Source: Rhodanobacter thiooxydans LCS2
GTDB lineage: Bacteria; Pseudomonadota; Gammaproteobacteria; Xanthomonadales; Rhodanobacteraceae
Length of the DNA stretch: 40,414 nt
Direction: 5' to 3'
NCBI RefSeq assembly: GCF_000264375.1
Contig: NZ_AJXW01000008.1
Location: 1-40,414 of the forward strand
In this document: piece by piece, positions 7,621 to 15,146 of the stretch
Position numbering within the stretch: the first letter of the stretch is position 1
How the letters are laid out: the number at the start of each line of letters is the position of its first letter
Translations under genes and position numbers: made by a program
The notes under the pieces: model-generated
What the model saw: the letters and a program-made list of their open reading frames with translations, nothing else
Database searches by the model: none
Told to the model about the DNA's origin: nothing

Positions 7621-8502
7621 TTACTTCGCCGTTTCCGGCAGCAGGCAGTTTTCGCGCGCGCGGGCGATTTCCCCGGTGCCGTTGCCGATGGCCTGGACCT
7701 TGCCGTTGCTTCGGTAACGGCGCTGGACCTGCAGGCAGTGGTATTCAATTTTCTGCACGGCGGCGGCGCGTGGAACGAGGATGTGCTTCATCCAGCCGGC
7801 GGCGAGGTCGATCACGATGTCCTTCATGCCCAGGCCGAAGATGGCCTTCATCGAGTTCGCCAGTTCGCCCGCCCCCGGCGTGCCGGTGTCCACGACCTTG
7901 GCGATCACCTCGTTGGCGGCCACGGTGGTCTCGCCGCGGGTGGCGCGCTCGCGCCAGACCTGGGCCTTGACCGTGGCCTCCGCGCTCGCCTCGGAAACGC
8001 GCTTGAGCTGCATCTCGCGCAGTACCGAGTGCTGCTTGACGAAATGGTTTTCCGGATCGCGCATCGGGATGGTCATGTGATCCGGGAACAACGGTCGGAT
8101 CTCCCATCGCACTCGCCATTTCTCCGCCGAATCGGCGATTTCGCGCAAGCTCTGCTCCGCCGGCAGGCCGAGTTCGCCCAGGCATCGATTGAAGATTTCC
8201 CGGGTGCGCATCTCCTCGTCGCGCAGCGTGCGGTCGTATTCCTCCAGCGCGTCCGGGTCCACGCCGGCGGTGGCGGTGAAGCGGACGAAACGGGTGCCGT
8301 GTCCTTCCGGGCCACTGTCGTCGGGTGGCTTGTGGACCGTTCCCTGCAAGGCCCGTACCTGCACCTCGGTGTTGGCGAACTGCACCACCAAGTTGGCAAG
8401 GCGCAGCAGCTCGGGGTACAGCGCTTCGAACACGGCGCCCAGTGGCGCAGGCTCGCCGTCGCGGGCAAGTGCAAGCAAGCTGGTGATGTCGGTGTCGGAC
8501 AT
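7621..8502 (-). CDS. Unknown protein with ECF-sigma-like N-terminus
   Basis: A 293-residue soluble protein. ATG 8502 follows a strong AGGGAGA ribosome site, so this start is well supported although the frame runs to 8667. The first 35 residues (MSDTDITSLLALARDGEPAP then LGAVFEALYPELLRLANLVV) read like sigma region 2.1 of the TIGR02999 ECF group, with the L-Y-x-E-L-x-R-L-A signature. After that no sigma features appear: no region 2.4 and no helix-turn-helix region 4. The remainder is a mostly helical charged region plus a short conserved-looking centre (WEIRPLFPDHMTIPMRDPEN), and the protein ends in a basic segment. No signal peptide or membrane helix. It leads a run with two lipoprotein genes, so it may act with them. 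Function unknown. Confidence 0.75.
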   Translation of the reverse strand: MSDTDITSLLALARDGEPAPLGAVFEALYPELLRLANLVVQFANTEVQVRALQGTVHKPPDDSGPEGHGTRFVRFTATAGVDPDALEEYDRTLRDEEMRTREIFNRCLGELGLPAEQSLREIADSAEKWRVRWEIRPLFPDHMTIPMRDPENHFVKQHSVLREMQLKRVSEASAEATVKAQVWRERATRGETTVAANEVIAKVVDTGTPGAGELANSMKAIFGLGMKDIVIDLAAGWMKHILVPRAAAVQKIEYHCLQVQRRYRSNGKVQAIGNGTGEIARARENCLLPETAK

Positions 8503-8841
8503 GCGATCTCCCTCTGGCGGGCCCCGCCAGCGACACCAGCCGTCGCTTGCCGGGCATGCCATTGCCGAGTTTTCGTTGTCGGGATACCGGCCCGGGATCG
8601 CGCGTGCAGCCGGCGAAGCCATGGTGTCGCTGCCATTCGTCCCCGCGGCAATTTCTACCATATCCACCGGCGTGGCGGGCTCGATCCGGATTTCGCCATC
8701 CGGTCGCGTGACCGAGGTCTCGTGAAGGGCCAGAAGCGAGAAATTGGGCGGGCAGGTTCATCGATCGATCGCCCTGGCGGGAGCGTCGATCCAGTGTCGG
8801 CGTGGAGCACCCCTGAGTCGACACCGACGCATGGGCAGGGG
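8503..8841. other. Intergenic region between divergent genes (339 bp)
   Basis: This gap separates the minus-strand sigma-like gene from the plus-strand small ORFs. Open frames cross it on both strands, but none has a plausible start, ribosome site or recognisable protein. A TCGATCGATCG palindromic tract lies near 8760. Promoters for both directions must lie here, but I cannot point to a convincing -10/-35 pair. Confidence 0.4.
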
Positions 8842-9038
8842 ATGATTGCTCGGCGCTGGAAGCCGTGCCCCTGGCTGGTGCTGACGGTGCTGCTGTCTTG
8901 CGCGCTGGTGGCCTGGGCTGTGATCCAGCGGGTCACGGCACCGGTCCGCCGGCGGACGAAGTGGCCTGGCGTAACCGCATCGATGGCCCGGATGACATCG
9001 CCGACATTGGCAAGCCTATTGCATGCCTGAGCGCATGA
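8842..9038 (+). pseudogene. Small single-pass membrane protein gene, probably frameshifted
   Basis: From ATG 8842 the frame encodes MIARRWKPCPWLVLTVLLSC followed by ALVAWAVIQRVTAPV, a clear N-terminal membrane helix, and stops at 9030. One frame over, from about 8946, the sequence reads PADEVAWRNRIDGPDDIADI then GKPIACLSA, and its stop at 9036-9038 overlaps the next start codon as ATGA, the normal pattern for a coupled pair. The likeliest reading is one small gene of about 65 residues with a one-base indel near 8945. It could also be a sequencing error, or the unshifted ORF could be genuine. No family recognised. Confidence 0.35.
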
Positions 9039-9274
9039 GCGACCTTGCCTACGACATCACCTGTCTGATCGAATCCGCATCGGCGGAGCCTGCGGTACCG
9101 TCGCGGGCGCCGATCAGGACACCGGCGGCCGTGGCGCCGTCACCAGCCAATGCGGTCAGTGCGGAGGAAACGCTGGCGCGGGAACTGTTGCAGGTGGCCG
9201 ATGCCCATGAGGCCCTGATCCAGCAGTATCTGCGGTTCAGCGGCACCGTCTGCCAGGGCACTTCCAGGCAGTAA
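9035..9274 (+). CDS. Small hypothetical protein
   Basis: A 79-residue ORF beginning MSDLAYDITCLIESASAEPA. Its ATG at 9035 overlaps the stop of the preceding shifted reading frame (ATGA), suggesting translational coupling with the small membrane ORF. The middle is Ala/Pro-rich and low in complexity; the last 35 residues (EETLARELLQVADAHEALIQ) look like an amphipathic helix. No signal peptide, no known domain. It may be a cytoplasmic partner of the upstream membrane peptide. Coding status is moderately supported by the overlap only. Confidence 0.4.
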   Translation: MSDLAYDITCLIESASAEPAVPSRAPIRTPAAVAPSPANAVSAEETLARELLQVADAHEALIQQYLRFSGTVCQGTSRQ

Positions 9275-9355
9275 CCTGCCGAATGGCTGCCGCTCTCGAA
9301 GAAAAGCTGACGCATTTCGACACCGCGGCTGACACGATCCCGCTTCGAGCGGACG

Positions 9356-10129
9356 TTATTTGACCGACCTCGAAAACCGGTACCTGAGGTATTGGCTCAG
9401 GGTGGGGTGATACCAGAGCCCGGAGGGGCCGACGCCGTCGCGAGGGGTGAGGGTGCCGTCGACCGCGTCGCGCAAAGCCTGCTTCATCAGCGGGATGGCG
9501 GCGGCCAGCTGGTGCAGCGGATAGGTATTGAAGCCGTCGCTGCTCTCGGCGTGGATCCGTTGCTGGTACAGCACGCCGCCGGTGTCCACCCCGGTGTCCA
9601 CCAGGTGCACGGTGACGCCGCAGTTTTCGGCGTCGTCGTGGACCAGCGCCCAATAGCCGCCGTGCACGCCGCGGTAACGCGGAGTGATGCCGACGTGGGT
9701 GTTGATGAAGGGGCGGTCGATGCATTCGATCACGGCGCGCGAGATGATCCGCGTGCCGTTCACCACCACCGCGTCGACGTCGAGCTTCCCGAGCAGCCGC
9801 CGCACTGCCGCCGTGTTGACGCTGTGCACCCGGTGGGTGATGGCGGCCGGCGGCGGGTCCGCCTGCAGCCCGTAGCGGCGGATCAGCTCGTTCATTCGGG
9901 GGCGCTGGAGTCGCACCAGCAGCCGGTTGAACGCGATGAAGGCCAGTTGGCCGATGACGGTGGGCCAGCCCAGCTGGCGCAGCCGGTACCGGATCATGCC
10001 CCGCGCCGAGGGCCTGCGTTCCACCACCACGGCGAGAATCTCCGCCTCGCCGGCCAGCGCGTTGTACATGAACCAGGACGATGGCCCGTCGCCGCACAAC
10101 ATGGCGATGCGTGGAAGCCGTCGCTTCAT
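9356..10129 (-). CDS. Formyltransferase family protein
   Basis: A 257-residue protein of the formyl_trans_N family, which moves a formyl group from 10-formyltetrahydrofolate to an amine. The catalytic signature is intact: FINTHVGITPRYRGVHGGYW holds Asn143 and His145, and VTVHLVDTGVDTGG holds the Asp (Asp182) of the N-H-D triad. It is shorter than methionyl-tRNA formyltransferase (about 310) and lacks its C-terminal tRNA-binding domain, so an amino-sugar substrate is more likely. Its ATG overlaps the stop of the polysaccharide deacetylase gene by four bases, so the two are co-translated. The pairing suggests remodelling of a surface glycan: deacetylation of an N-acetyl sugar followed by N-formylation. 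This pathway is inference. Confidence 0.82.
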   Translation of the reverse strand: MKRRLPRIAMLCGDGPSSWFMYNALAGEAEILAVVVERRPSARGMIRYRLRQLGWPTVIGQLAFIAFNRLLVRLQRPRMNELIRRYGLQADPPPAAITHRVHSVNTAAVRRLLGKLDVDAVVVNGTRIISRAVIECIDRPFINTHVGITPRYRGVHGGYWALVHDDAENCGVTVHLVDTGVDTGGVLYQQRIHAESSDGFNTYPLHQLAAAIPLMKQALRDAVDGTLTPRDGVGPSGLWYHPTLSQYLRYRFSRSVK

Positions 10130-11097
10130 CGCGCAGCCAGTGCGTCGGCGAGTTCGGCCATGCCCAGCGAGCGCATGCCGTCATCGCGGCGCAGGCGTTC
10201 GAACTCCTCGATCACCTGCTCCAGGAAGTGCATGTTCCGGTCGGTGTCCACGCCGAAATTGTGCGGATGCCACCACAGGTGGAAGATTTCGTGCTGCCGG
10301 GCGGCATGGCGCATGGCGCGCTTGATCCGGCGCAGGCGCAGACCGTCCAGGCACGCCAGGCGCGGATTGTAGGGACGCAGAAAACGGCTGGCCGGAAAGT
10401 TGAACGGGGGCGCACCGGCGCAGCTTTCCAGCGTGTACGTGTGGTAGCCGCTGAGGTTGACGTAGCTGTCCAGCAGACGGCCCATGCGGCGCACAGCGTT
10501 CTGTCCGACGTTGTCGGTCGCGGTGTACAGCCAGCCGTGCTCGTTGCCGCGATAGGCGGTGATGCCGTGTTCCGCCAGTACCGCCAGATAGTCGGGGTGC
10601 CACTGGTTGCGGGGAAACACCAGGCTGCGCGGGGCGAGACCCCGTGTCGCCGCGATGCGCACGGCGGCGGCGATGTCGGCGCTGAACGTGGCGGCCGTCT
10701 GTCCGGCTTCGCGGCAGTAGTAGTGGGAGTAGGTGTGGGTCGCTATTTCCTGCGCCGGTGTCGCGGCGATCAGGTCGATCAGCGCGGGCGCGAAGTGGTA
10801 GTGCTCGGCGATGTCCGGCGTTTGTGCCAGGTAGCGGTACGGGCAGAGCGCACGGTTGTCGTAGCTGGGCCGCTCGCGCGGCGCCGCGGCCAGGGCCTCG
10901 CTGCGGTCGTGGCAGAACAGGAACCCCACCACGGCCCAGGTAGCGTGGATGTGATGCTGCTCGAACAGGCCGAGCATACGGGGAATGGCTTGCCGGGCAC
11001 CTTCCAGGTGCTTGCGGTAAGCGTCGAGGCTGCGCGTGTCGCGCACGCCCCAGTAAAGCTCGAAGTCGATGGATATCGTGAACGCGCCGGTGTTCAT
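10126..11097 (-). CDS. Polysaccharide deacetylase (NodB-like, CE4) family protein
   Basis: A 323-residue deacetylase-fold protein. FTISIDFELYWG supplies an Asp11/Glu13 pair in the position of the NodB motif 1 catalytic acids, and EIATHTYSHYY gives the two metal-binding histidines (His121, His125) in an H-T-Y-S-H arrangement. LVFPRNQWHPDYLAVLAEHG resembles motif 3, and LWWHPHNFG supplies the late histidine. No signal peptide, so it is cytoplasmic and may work on a nucleotide- or lipid-linked precursor. ATG 11097 has GGGGA just upstream. Four-base overlap with the downstream formyltransferase. Expected reaction: hydrolysis of an N-acetyl group on a sugar; the exact substrate is unknown. Confidence 0.85.
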   Translation of the reverse strand: MNTGAFTISIDFELYWGVRDTRSLDAYRKHLEGARQAIPRMLGLFEQHHIHATWAVVGFLFCHDRSEALAAAPRERPSYDNRALCPYRYLAQTPDIAEHYHFAPALIDLIAATPAQEIATHTYSHYYCREAGQTAATFSADIAAAVRIAATRGLAPRSLVFPRNQWHPDYLAVLAEHGITAYRGNEHGWLYTATDNVGQNAVRRMGRLLDSYVNLSGYHTYTLESCAGAPPFNFPASRFLRPYNPRLACLDGLRLRRIKRAMRHAARQHEIFHLWWHPHNFGVDTDRNMHFLEQVIEEFERLRRDDGMRSLGMAELADALAAR

Positions 11098-11244
11098 GCC
11101 ATCCCCAGGCTGCCTTGCTTCCCGCCCGAGCGTAACAGTTTACGATGAACGCCAGCGTGGCGCGGCGGCCGGGGACGCTTGCCGCCGGCGCCAGCAGGAA
11201 AGCGCGGGCCGGCCGGGCTTTCTGCTGGCATAGCCGGCGAGGCC

Positions 11245-13035
11245 TCAGGCGATTTCGGGCAGCGTCGTTACCCCGGCCTCGATCGCCGCCTTGTGCGTCA
11301 GGGTGCGCGGCAGGATGCGGGCGAAGTAGAACGCGGCAGTGTCGCGCTTGGCCTGCTTGAACGCGGCCGATGGCGCGCCGGCTTCGGCGGCGGCCACGCT
11401 GCGCGCCCACAGGTAGGCGAGGGTGACGTAGCCGGAGTAGTACAGGTAGTCGGTCGCCGCGGCGCCGAGTTCCTCCGGGTTGGCCGCCACGCGCTGGGCC
11501 AGGCTTACGGTGAGCTCGCTCCATTCCTTGGTGGCGACGGCGAGCGGGCCGATCAGGCTGCGCAGTGATTCGTCGGCGCTGTGCTGTTGGCAGAACGTGC
11601 TGATCTCCTGCAGGAAGTGTTTCGCGCCCACGCCCTGCAACTGGAGGATCTTGCGGCCCAGCAGGTCGGCCGCCTGGATCCCCGTGGTGCCCTCGTACAG
11701 GGTGATGATGCGGGCGTCGCGCACGAACTGCTCCATGCCGTTCTCGGCGATGTAGCCGTGGCCGCCGTAGATCTGCAGCGCTTCCTTGGTGCACTCCTGC
11801 GCCAGCTCGGTGGTCATGCCCTTGGCGATCGGAATCAGGAAGGCGACCAGTTCGCCGGCTTTCTGCCGCGCGGCTTCGTCCGCTGCGCGATGTTCGATGT
11901 CGGTCTGCAGCGCGGTGTACAGCAGCAGCGCGCGCGAACCTTCGACGAAGGCGCGCTGGGTCAGCAGCATGCGCCGCACGTCCGGCTGCACCAGCAGGTT
12001 GTCGGCCGGCTTGTCGGGGAACTTCGGGCCGGACAGCGAACGCGACTGCAGCCGCTCGCGCGCGTAGCTAAGGCTGTTCTGCAGTGCGCGCTCGGCCAGC
12101 GCCAGGCCCTGCACGCCGACCGACAGGCGCGCCGCGTTCATCATGGTGAACATCGCGGCGAGGCCCTTGTGCGGCTTGCCGATCAGGTAGCCATCGGCGC
12201 CGTCGAAGTTCATCACGCAGGTGGAGCAGGCGTGGATGCCCATCTTGTGCTCGATCGCGCCAGCGGCCACCGTGTTGCGCGCGCCCAGCGAGCCGTCCTC
12301 GTTCACCTTGAATTTCGGCACGATGAACATCGAGATGCCGCGGCTGCCTTCCGGCGCGTCGGGCAGGCGCGCCAGCACCAGGTGCACGATGTTCTCGGCG
12401 AGGTCGTGTTCGCCGGCGCTGATGAAGATCTTGGTGCCACTGATCTTGTAGACGGCGTGGCCGTCCGCGTCCGCCGCCGCCGGCTCGGCGCGGGTCTTCA
12501 GCAGGCCGAGGTCGGAGCCGGCCTGTGGCTCGGTCAGGCACATGGTGCCGGTCCAGCGGCCCGCGACGATCGGCTTCATGAAGCGCTCGCGCTGCCACTC
12601 CTCGCCGTGCAGTTCCATCGCGTGGGTGGCGCCCTCGGACAGCAGCGGGTACAGGCTCCAGGCCAGGTTGCCGGACTGGAAGATCTCGGTGGTGGCGATG
12701 CCGAGCACGCCGGGCAGCGCCTGGCCGCCGTAGGTTTCGGGATTGGTCAGGCCGGTCCAGCCGCCTTCGGTGAACGCCTTGAACGCTTCCTTGAAGCCCT
12801 TCGGCGTGGTTACCGTCTGGGTGGCCTTGTCGTAGTGGCAGCCTTCCGCGTCGGCCGGAGCGTTGGTCGGCGCCAGCAACTGTTCGCTGAGGCGGCCGGC
12901 TTCGTCCAGCACCGCGTCGAGCAGGTCACGGCTGTGCGCTTCGCCGCCTTGCAGCGAAGTCAGGGTCTGCTCGGCGCCGAGTACGTCGAACAGGGCGAAA
13001 CGCAGGTCGTCGAGGGGGGCCTTGTAAGCGGTCAT
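11245..13035 (-). CDS. Acyl-CoA dehydrogenase
   Basis: A 596-residue FAD enzyme of the long acyl-CoA dehydrogenase group, which introduces a trans-2,3 double bond into an acyl-CoA in beta-oxidation. FAD/substrate motif MCLTEPQAGSDLG lies near residue 165; the C-terminal catalytic region ITLYEGTTGIQAADLLGRKI places the base at Glu448; IYGGHGYIAENGMEQFVRDA precedes it. The extra N-terminal 30-40 residues and the C-terminal extension are typical of members of about 600 residues, the group that includes DmdC-like enzymes. ATG 13035 follows AAGGAA. It sits 30 bp behind a small lipoprotein gene whose leader holds a PsrA-like operator, pointing to fatty-acid control. Chain-length preference cannot be read. 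Confidence 0.93.
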   Translation of the reverse strand: MTAYKAPLDDLRFALFDVLGAEQTLTSLQGGEAHSRDLLDAVLDEAGRLSEQLLAPTNAPADAEGCHYDKATQTVTTPKGFKEAFKAFTEGGWTGLTNPETYGGQALPGVLGIATTEIFQSGNLAWSLYPLLSEGATHAMELHGEEWQRERFMKPIVAGRWTGTMCLTEPQAGSDLGLLKTRAEPAAADADGHAVYKISGTKIFISAGEHDLAENIVHLVLARLPDAPEGSRGISMFIVPKFKVNEDGSLGARNTVAAGAIEHKMGIHACSTCVMNFDGADGYLIGKPHKGLAAMFTMMNAARLSVGVQGLALAERALQNSLSYARERLQSRSLSGPKFPDKPADNLLVQPDVRRMLLTQRAFVEGSRALLLYTALQTDIEHRAADEAARQKAGELVAFLIPIAKGMTTELAQECTKEALQIYGGHGYIAENGMEQFVRDARIITLYEGTTGIQAADLLGRKILQLQGVGAKHFLQEISTFCQQHSADESLRSLIGPLAVATKEWSELTVSLAQRVAANPEELGAAATDYLYYSGYVTLAYLWARSVAAAEAGAPSAAFKQAKRDTAAFYFARILPRTLTHKAAIEAGVTTLPEIA

Positions 13036-13065
13036 GGTGATTCCTTCGGTGGAAAGCGGGGGCGT

Positions 13066-13542
13066 CTAGCGGTACGTGTCGGGGATGCCAGGCACCGGGG
13101 AGATCCAGTCGTTGCCGTTGAAGTCGAACGAGCGCGGCTTGTCTTCCTGCTCGGGCCTGGCGCTGGCGCTGCCGCTGATGCGGTAGGCCAGCGCGCCGCC
13201 ACTGCCCTTGGCGGCGACCGCCTGCAGCGCCTGGTTCATTGCCGCGGTGGGCAGCACCCGAAGCTGGACCACGTCGCCGGCGAGTTCGGGAATGTCGAGG
13301 TCGAACGCGGCGTGCAGCCGTACCGGTACCAGCTCGGCCACCTGCAGCTGGCCGTCCAGCGACTTGAAGTCCATCCCGGCGTAGCTGTTGTTCTGGATGC
13401 GCACGGTCAGCTGCCATTGCCCGCCCGGCAGTACCAGCAGTTGCTGGATGCTCAGGGTCGGCGGATACACGCTCTTCTTCGCCGGGCCGCAGGCGGCCAG
13501 GCCCAGCAGCAGGACGGGGGTGATCCAGCGCAACAGACGCAT
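13066..13542 (-). CDS. Hypothetical lipoprotein, possible LEA14-like fold
   Basis: A 158-residue lipoprotein: MRLLRWITPVLLLGLAAC with the lipidated Cys at residue 18. ATG 13542 is preceded by GGAG eight bases away; a TTG at 13554 would only lengthen the leader. The mature part (PPTLSIQQLLVLPGGQWQLT ... VRIQNNSYAGMDFKSLDGQL) has the rhythm of a LEA14/WHy-type beta-sandwich, which is a weak match and only a suggestion. First gene of a two-gene unit with the acyl-CoA dehydrogenase, 30 bp apart, under one promoter region with a 14-bp palindrome. What it does next to a beta-oxidation enzyme is unknown. Confidence 0.75.
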   Translation of the reverse strand: MRLLRWITPVLLLGLAACGPAKKSVYPPTLSIQQLLVLPGGQWQLTVRIQNNSYAGMDFKSLDGQLQVAELVPVRLHAAFDLDIPELAGDVVQLRVLPTAAMNQALQAVAAKGSGGALAYRISGSASARPEQEDKPRSFDFNGNDWISPVPGIPDTYR

Positions 13543-13551
13543 CGCGGTCTC

Positions 13552-13565
13552 CAAACGATCGTTTG
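13552..13565. promoter_or_regulatory. Perfect palindrome CAAACGATCGTTTG, PsrA-like operator
   Basis: An exact 14-bp palindrome, nine bases before the lipoprotein start codon. It fits the published PsrA consensus (C/G)AAAC-N2-4-GTTT(G/C) with a four-base spacer. PsrA is a TetR-family repressor that responds to long-chain acyl ligands and controls beta-oxidation genes. The site overlaps the expected transcription start, just downstream of a TAGAAT -10 candidate, as a repressor site should. Which regulator binds here is inference. Confidence 0.6.
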
Positions 13566-13572
13566 AATGCCG

Positions 13573-13578
13573 ATTCTA
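13573..13578 (-). promoter_or_regulatory. Candidate -10 element (TAGAAT) for the acyl-CoA dehydrogenase operon
   Basis: On the minus strand GTTAGAATCGG lies seven bases ahead of the palindrome and about 30 bp before the lipoprotein ATG. Five of six bases match TATAAT. No convincing -35 is seen. Confidence 0.35.
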
Positions 13579-13726
13579 ACCACGTTTGGGGTGGGGATTG
13601 GTAGTGGCGTGGGTTGGGCAGCCCGGTGGCTTGCCGTTTGCGCCGGTTTTGTCGACAGGCCTGGTGCGTACAGCAATGGCCCATTGCTGGCGGCAGTCAG
13701 GCGAAGCGGATTCCCGCAGCGATGCC

Positions 13727-14968
13727 TCAGTGTGGCGGGCTGTCCTTGCCGAAAGCGCCGCTCGCTTCGGCCACGCGCAACACCGCGCTGACGAAGTCGG
13801 CGTAGCCCTCGTCCGCGGACTCGGCGTCGTTGCCGGCGTCGATCTGTCGCACGGCGACCAGATTCGCCTTCGGCACGATCACCACGTACTGGCCGCCGTC
13901 ACCGTTGCCGTAGTAGGCCACGATCGGACCCTGACTGCGTTTGAAGAGGCGATACGGGCCGATACCCCGGCTGATCAGCTGATCGGCCATGATGGATTTC
14001 GCGTCAGCCCCGAGCGCCTTGGCAATACCGCGCTGGAGCGCCTCCGGGTCGTCGAAATGCGCGCCCTTCAACGCGGTTTGCAGCTTGCGCACGGTCGCTT
14101 CCGGCACGCCGCGTCCGCGCAGCATGTCGTAGCTGGCCGGGTCGGTGTCGAAGTGCATCCATTGCGGCGCTCGCCACCACAGCAGGCCGCCACTGCCGTC
14201 CTCCAGCGGTCCGGCGGCAAGCATGCTGTCGATGTAGCCGGTCGCCACGAGTTGATGCCCGTGCCATTGGCCCCGGTTGTTCACCAGTTCGCCCAGCTTG
14301 GCCAGGTCGGCCGCCGTGAGCGACAACCCCGCCATGGCGTAGGGATGGCCGGCCTTGTCCTTGCTCCAGGGACCCGGATGGATATCCATTGCCTTGAACA
14401 GGCCGTCCCGGAAGAACACGTCCATCGGCTGGCCTGACGCCTTTTCGATGATGCCGGCGAGCAGGTTCACCGCCTTGTTGTTGTAGCTGGGGTTGGTGCC
14501 GGGCTTGCTGCTCAGTTCCGCCGTCAGCGCCAGTTGGATGGCGTCGGGCGCGGGATAGATCTCGACATCGGCGCGCCGGAAATTTTGCAGACCCGACGTA
14601 TGGTCGAGCAGCATGCGCACGGTGATGTCCTTCTTCAGGCCCTGTTTCCATTCGGGATAGAAGTCGGCCACCGGCTGGTCCAGCGACTTGATCCTGCCCT
14701 GGTCGAGCAATTGGCCGATGCCCAGCGCTACCACCGACTTGGTGACCGACATCAGCTCGATCGGGCCGGGTGCCTTGTTATCGGGATAGTAGTGGCCGAG
14801 TTTGTGGCCATCCTGCAACACGAGCACGGCGTTGCTGTGGGTCTGCTTGCCGCGTTCGAGCAGCTGGGCGAGAGCCTTGTTCGCGGCGGGGGACAGGTTG
14901 CCGGCGTTGGCGGGCAGCGCGGCGGTCATCGGAAGCGCCAGGGTCGCGAGAACAAGCCATGTATTCAT
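13727..14968 (-). CDS. Serine hydrolase, beta-lactamase/class C family
   Basis: A 413-residue exported protein of the penicillin-binding/beta-lactamase class C fold. The signal peptide MNTWLVLATLALPMTAALPA is followed by a probable A-N-A cleavage site. S-x-x-K nucleophile motif ELMSVTKSVV gives Ser74 and Lys77; the Y-x-N motif is Y-N-N at 161-163 (NPSYNNKAVN); LLDHTSGLQNF is the usual conserved loop. A clear K-T-G box is not seen near the C-terminus, where GNGDGGQYVVIVPKANLVAV takes its place, typical of esterase/peptidase members rather than true beta-lactamases. An ATG at 14983 adds five residues. Probably a periplasmic esterase or D-peptidase-like enzyme; resistance cannot be inferred. Divergent from the SET gene. 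Confidence 0.86.
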   Translation of the reverse strand: MNTWLVLATLALPMTAALPANAGNLSPAANKALAQLLERGKQTHSNAVLVLQDGHKLGHYYPDNKAPGPIELMSVTKSVVALGIGQLLDQGRIKSLDQPVADFYPEWKQGLKKDITVRMLLDHTSGLQNFRRADVEIYPAPDAIQLALTAELSSKPGTNPSYNNKAVNLLAGIIEKASGQPMDVFFRDGLFKAMDIHPGPWSKDKAGHPYAMAGLSLTAADLAKLGELVNNRGQWHGHQLVATGYIDSMLAAGPLEDGSGGLLWWRAPQWMHFDTDPASYDMLRGRGVPEATVRKLQTALKGAHFDDPEALQRGIAKALGADAKSIMADQLISRGIGPYRLFKRSQGPIVAYYGNGDGGQYVVIVPKANLVAVRQIDAGNDAESADEGYADFVSAVLRVAEASGAFGKDSPPH

Positions 14969-15146
14969 GTGCCGGGTTTCCATGGAGACTGCAGGGCGGA
15001 TGACATCATCGTGCGGCAGCCTTCACTCTCGCGCTGCGGAGCACCGCGGTCATGTGCCATTTGTGTCACTCGGCGTAATCGGCACGCGAGGTTTCGCGCA
15101 GCCGGGCAAACGGGCATCATCCTTCTTTTTCCCAGAGCCTCATCGC

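Noticed and set aside
7591-9030. A 479-residue plus-strand open frame opposite the sigma-like gene
   Set aside because: Most of it is antisense to a gene with a strong ribosome site. Only its last 62 codons (from 8842) may be expressed, and these are listed separately.
13727-14968. A beta-lactamase giving antibiotic resistance
   Set aside because: It has S-x-x-K and Y-x-N, but no clear K-T-G box and resembles the broad esterase/peptidase members; resistance cannot be claimed.
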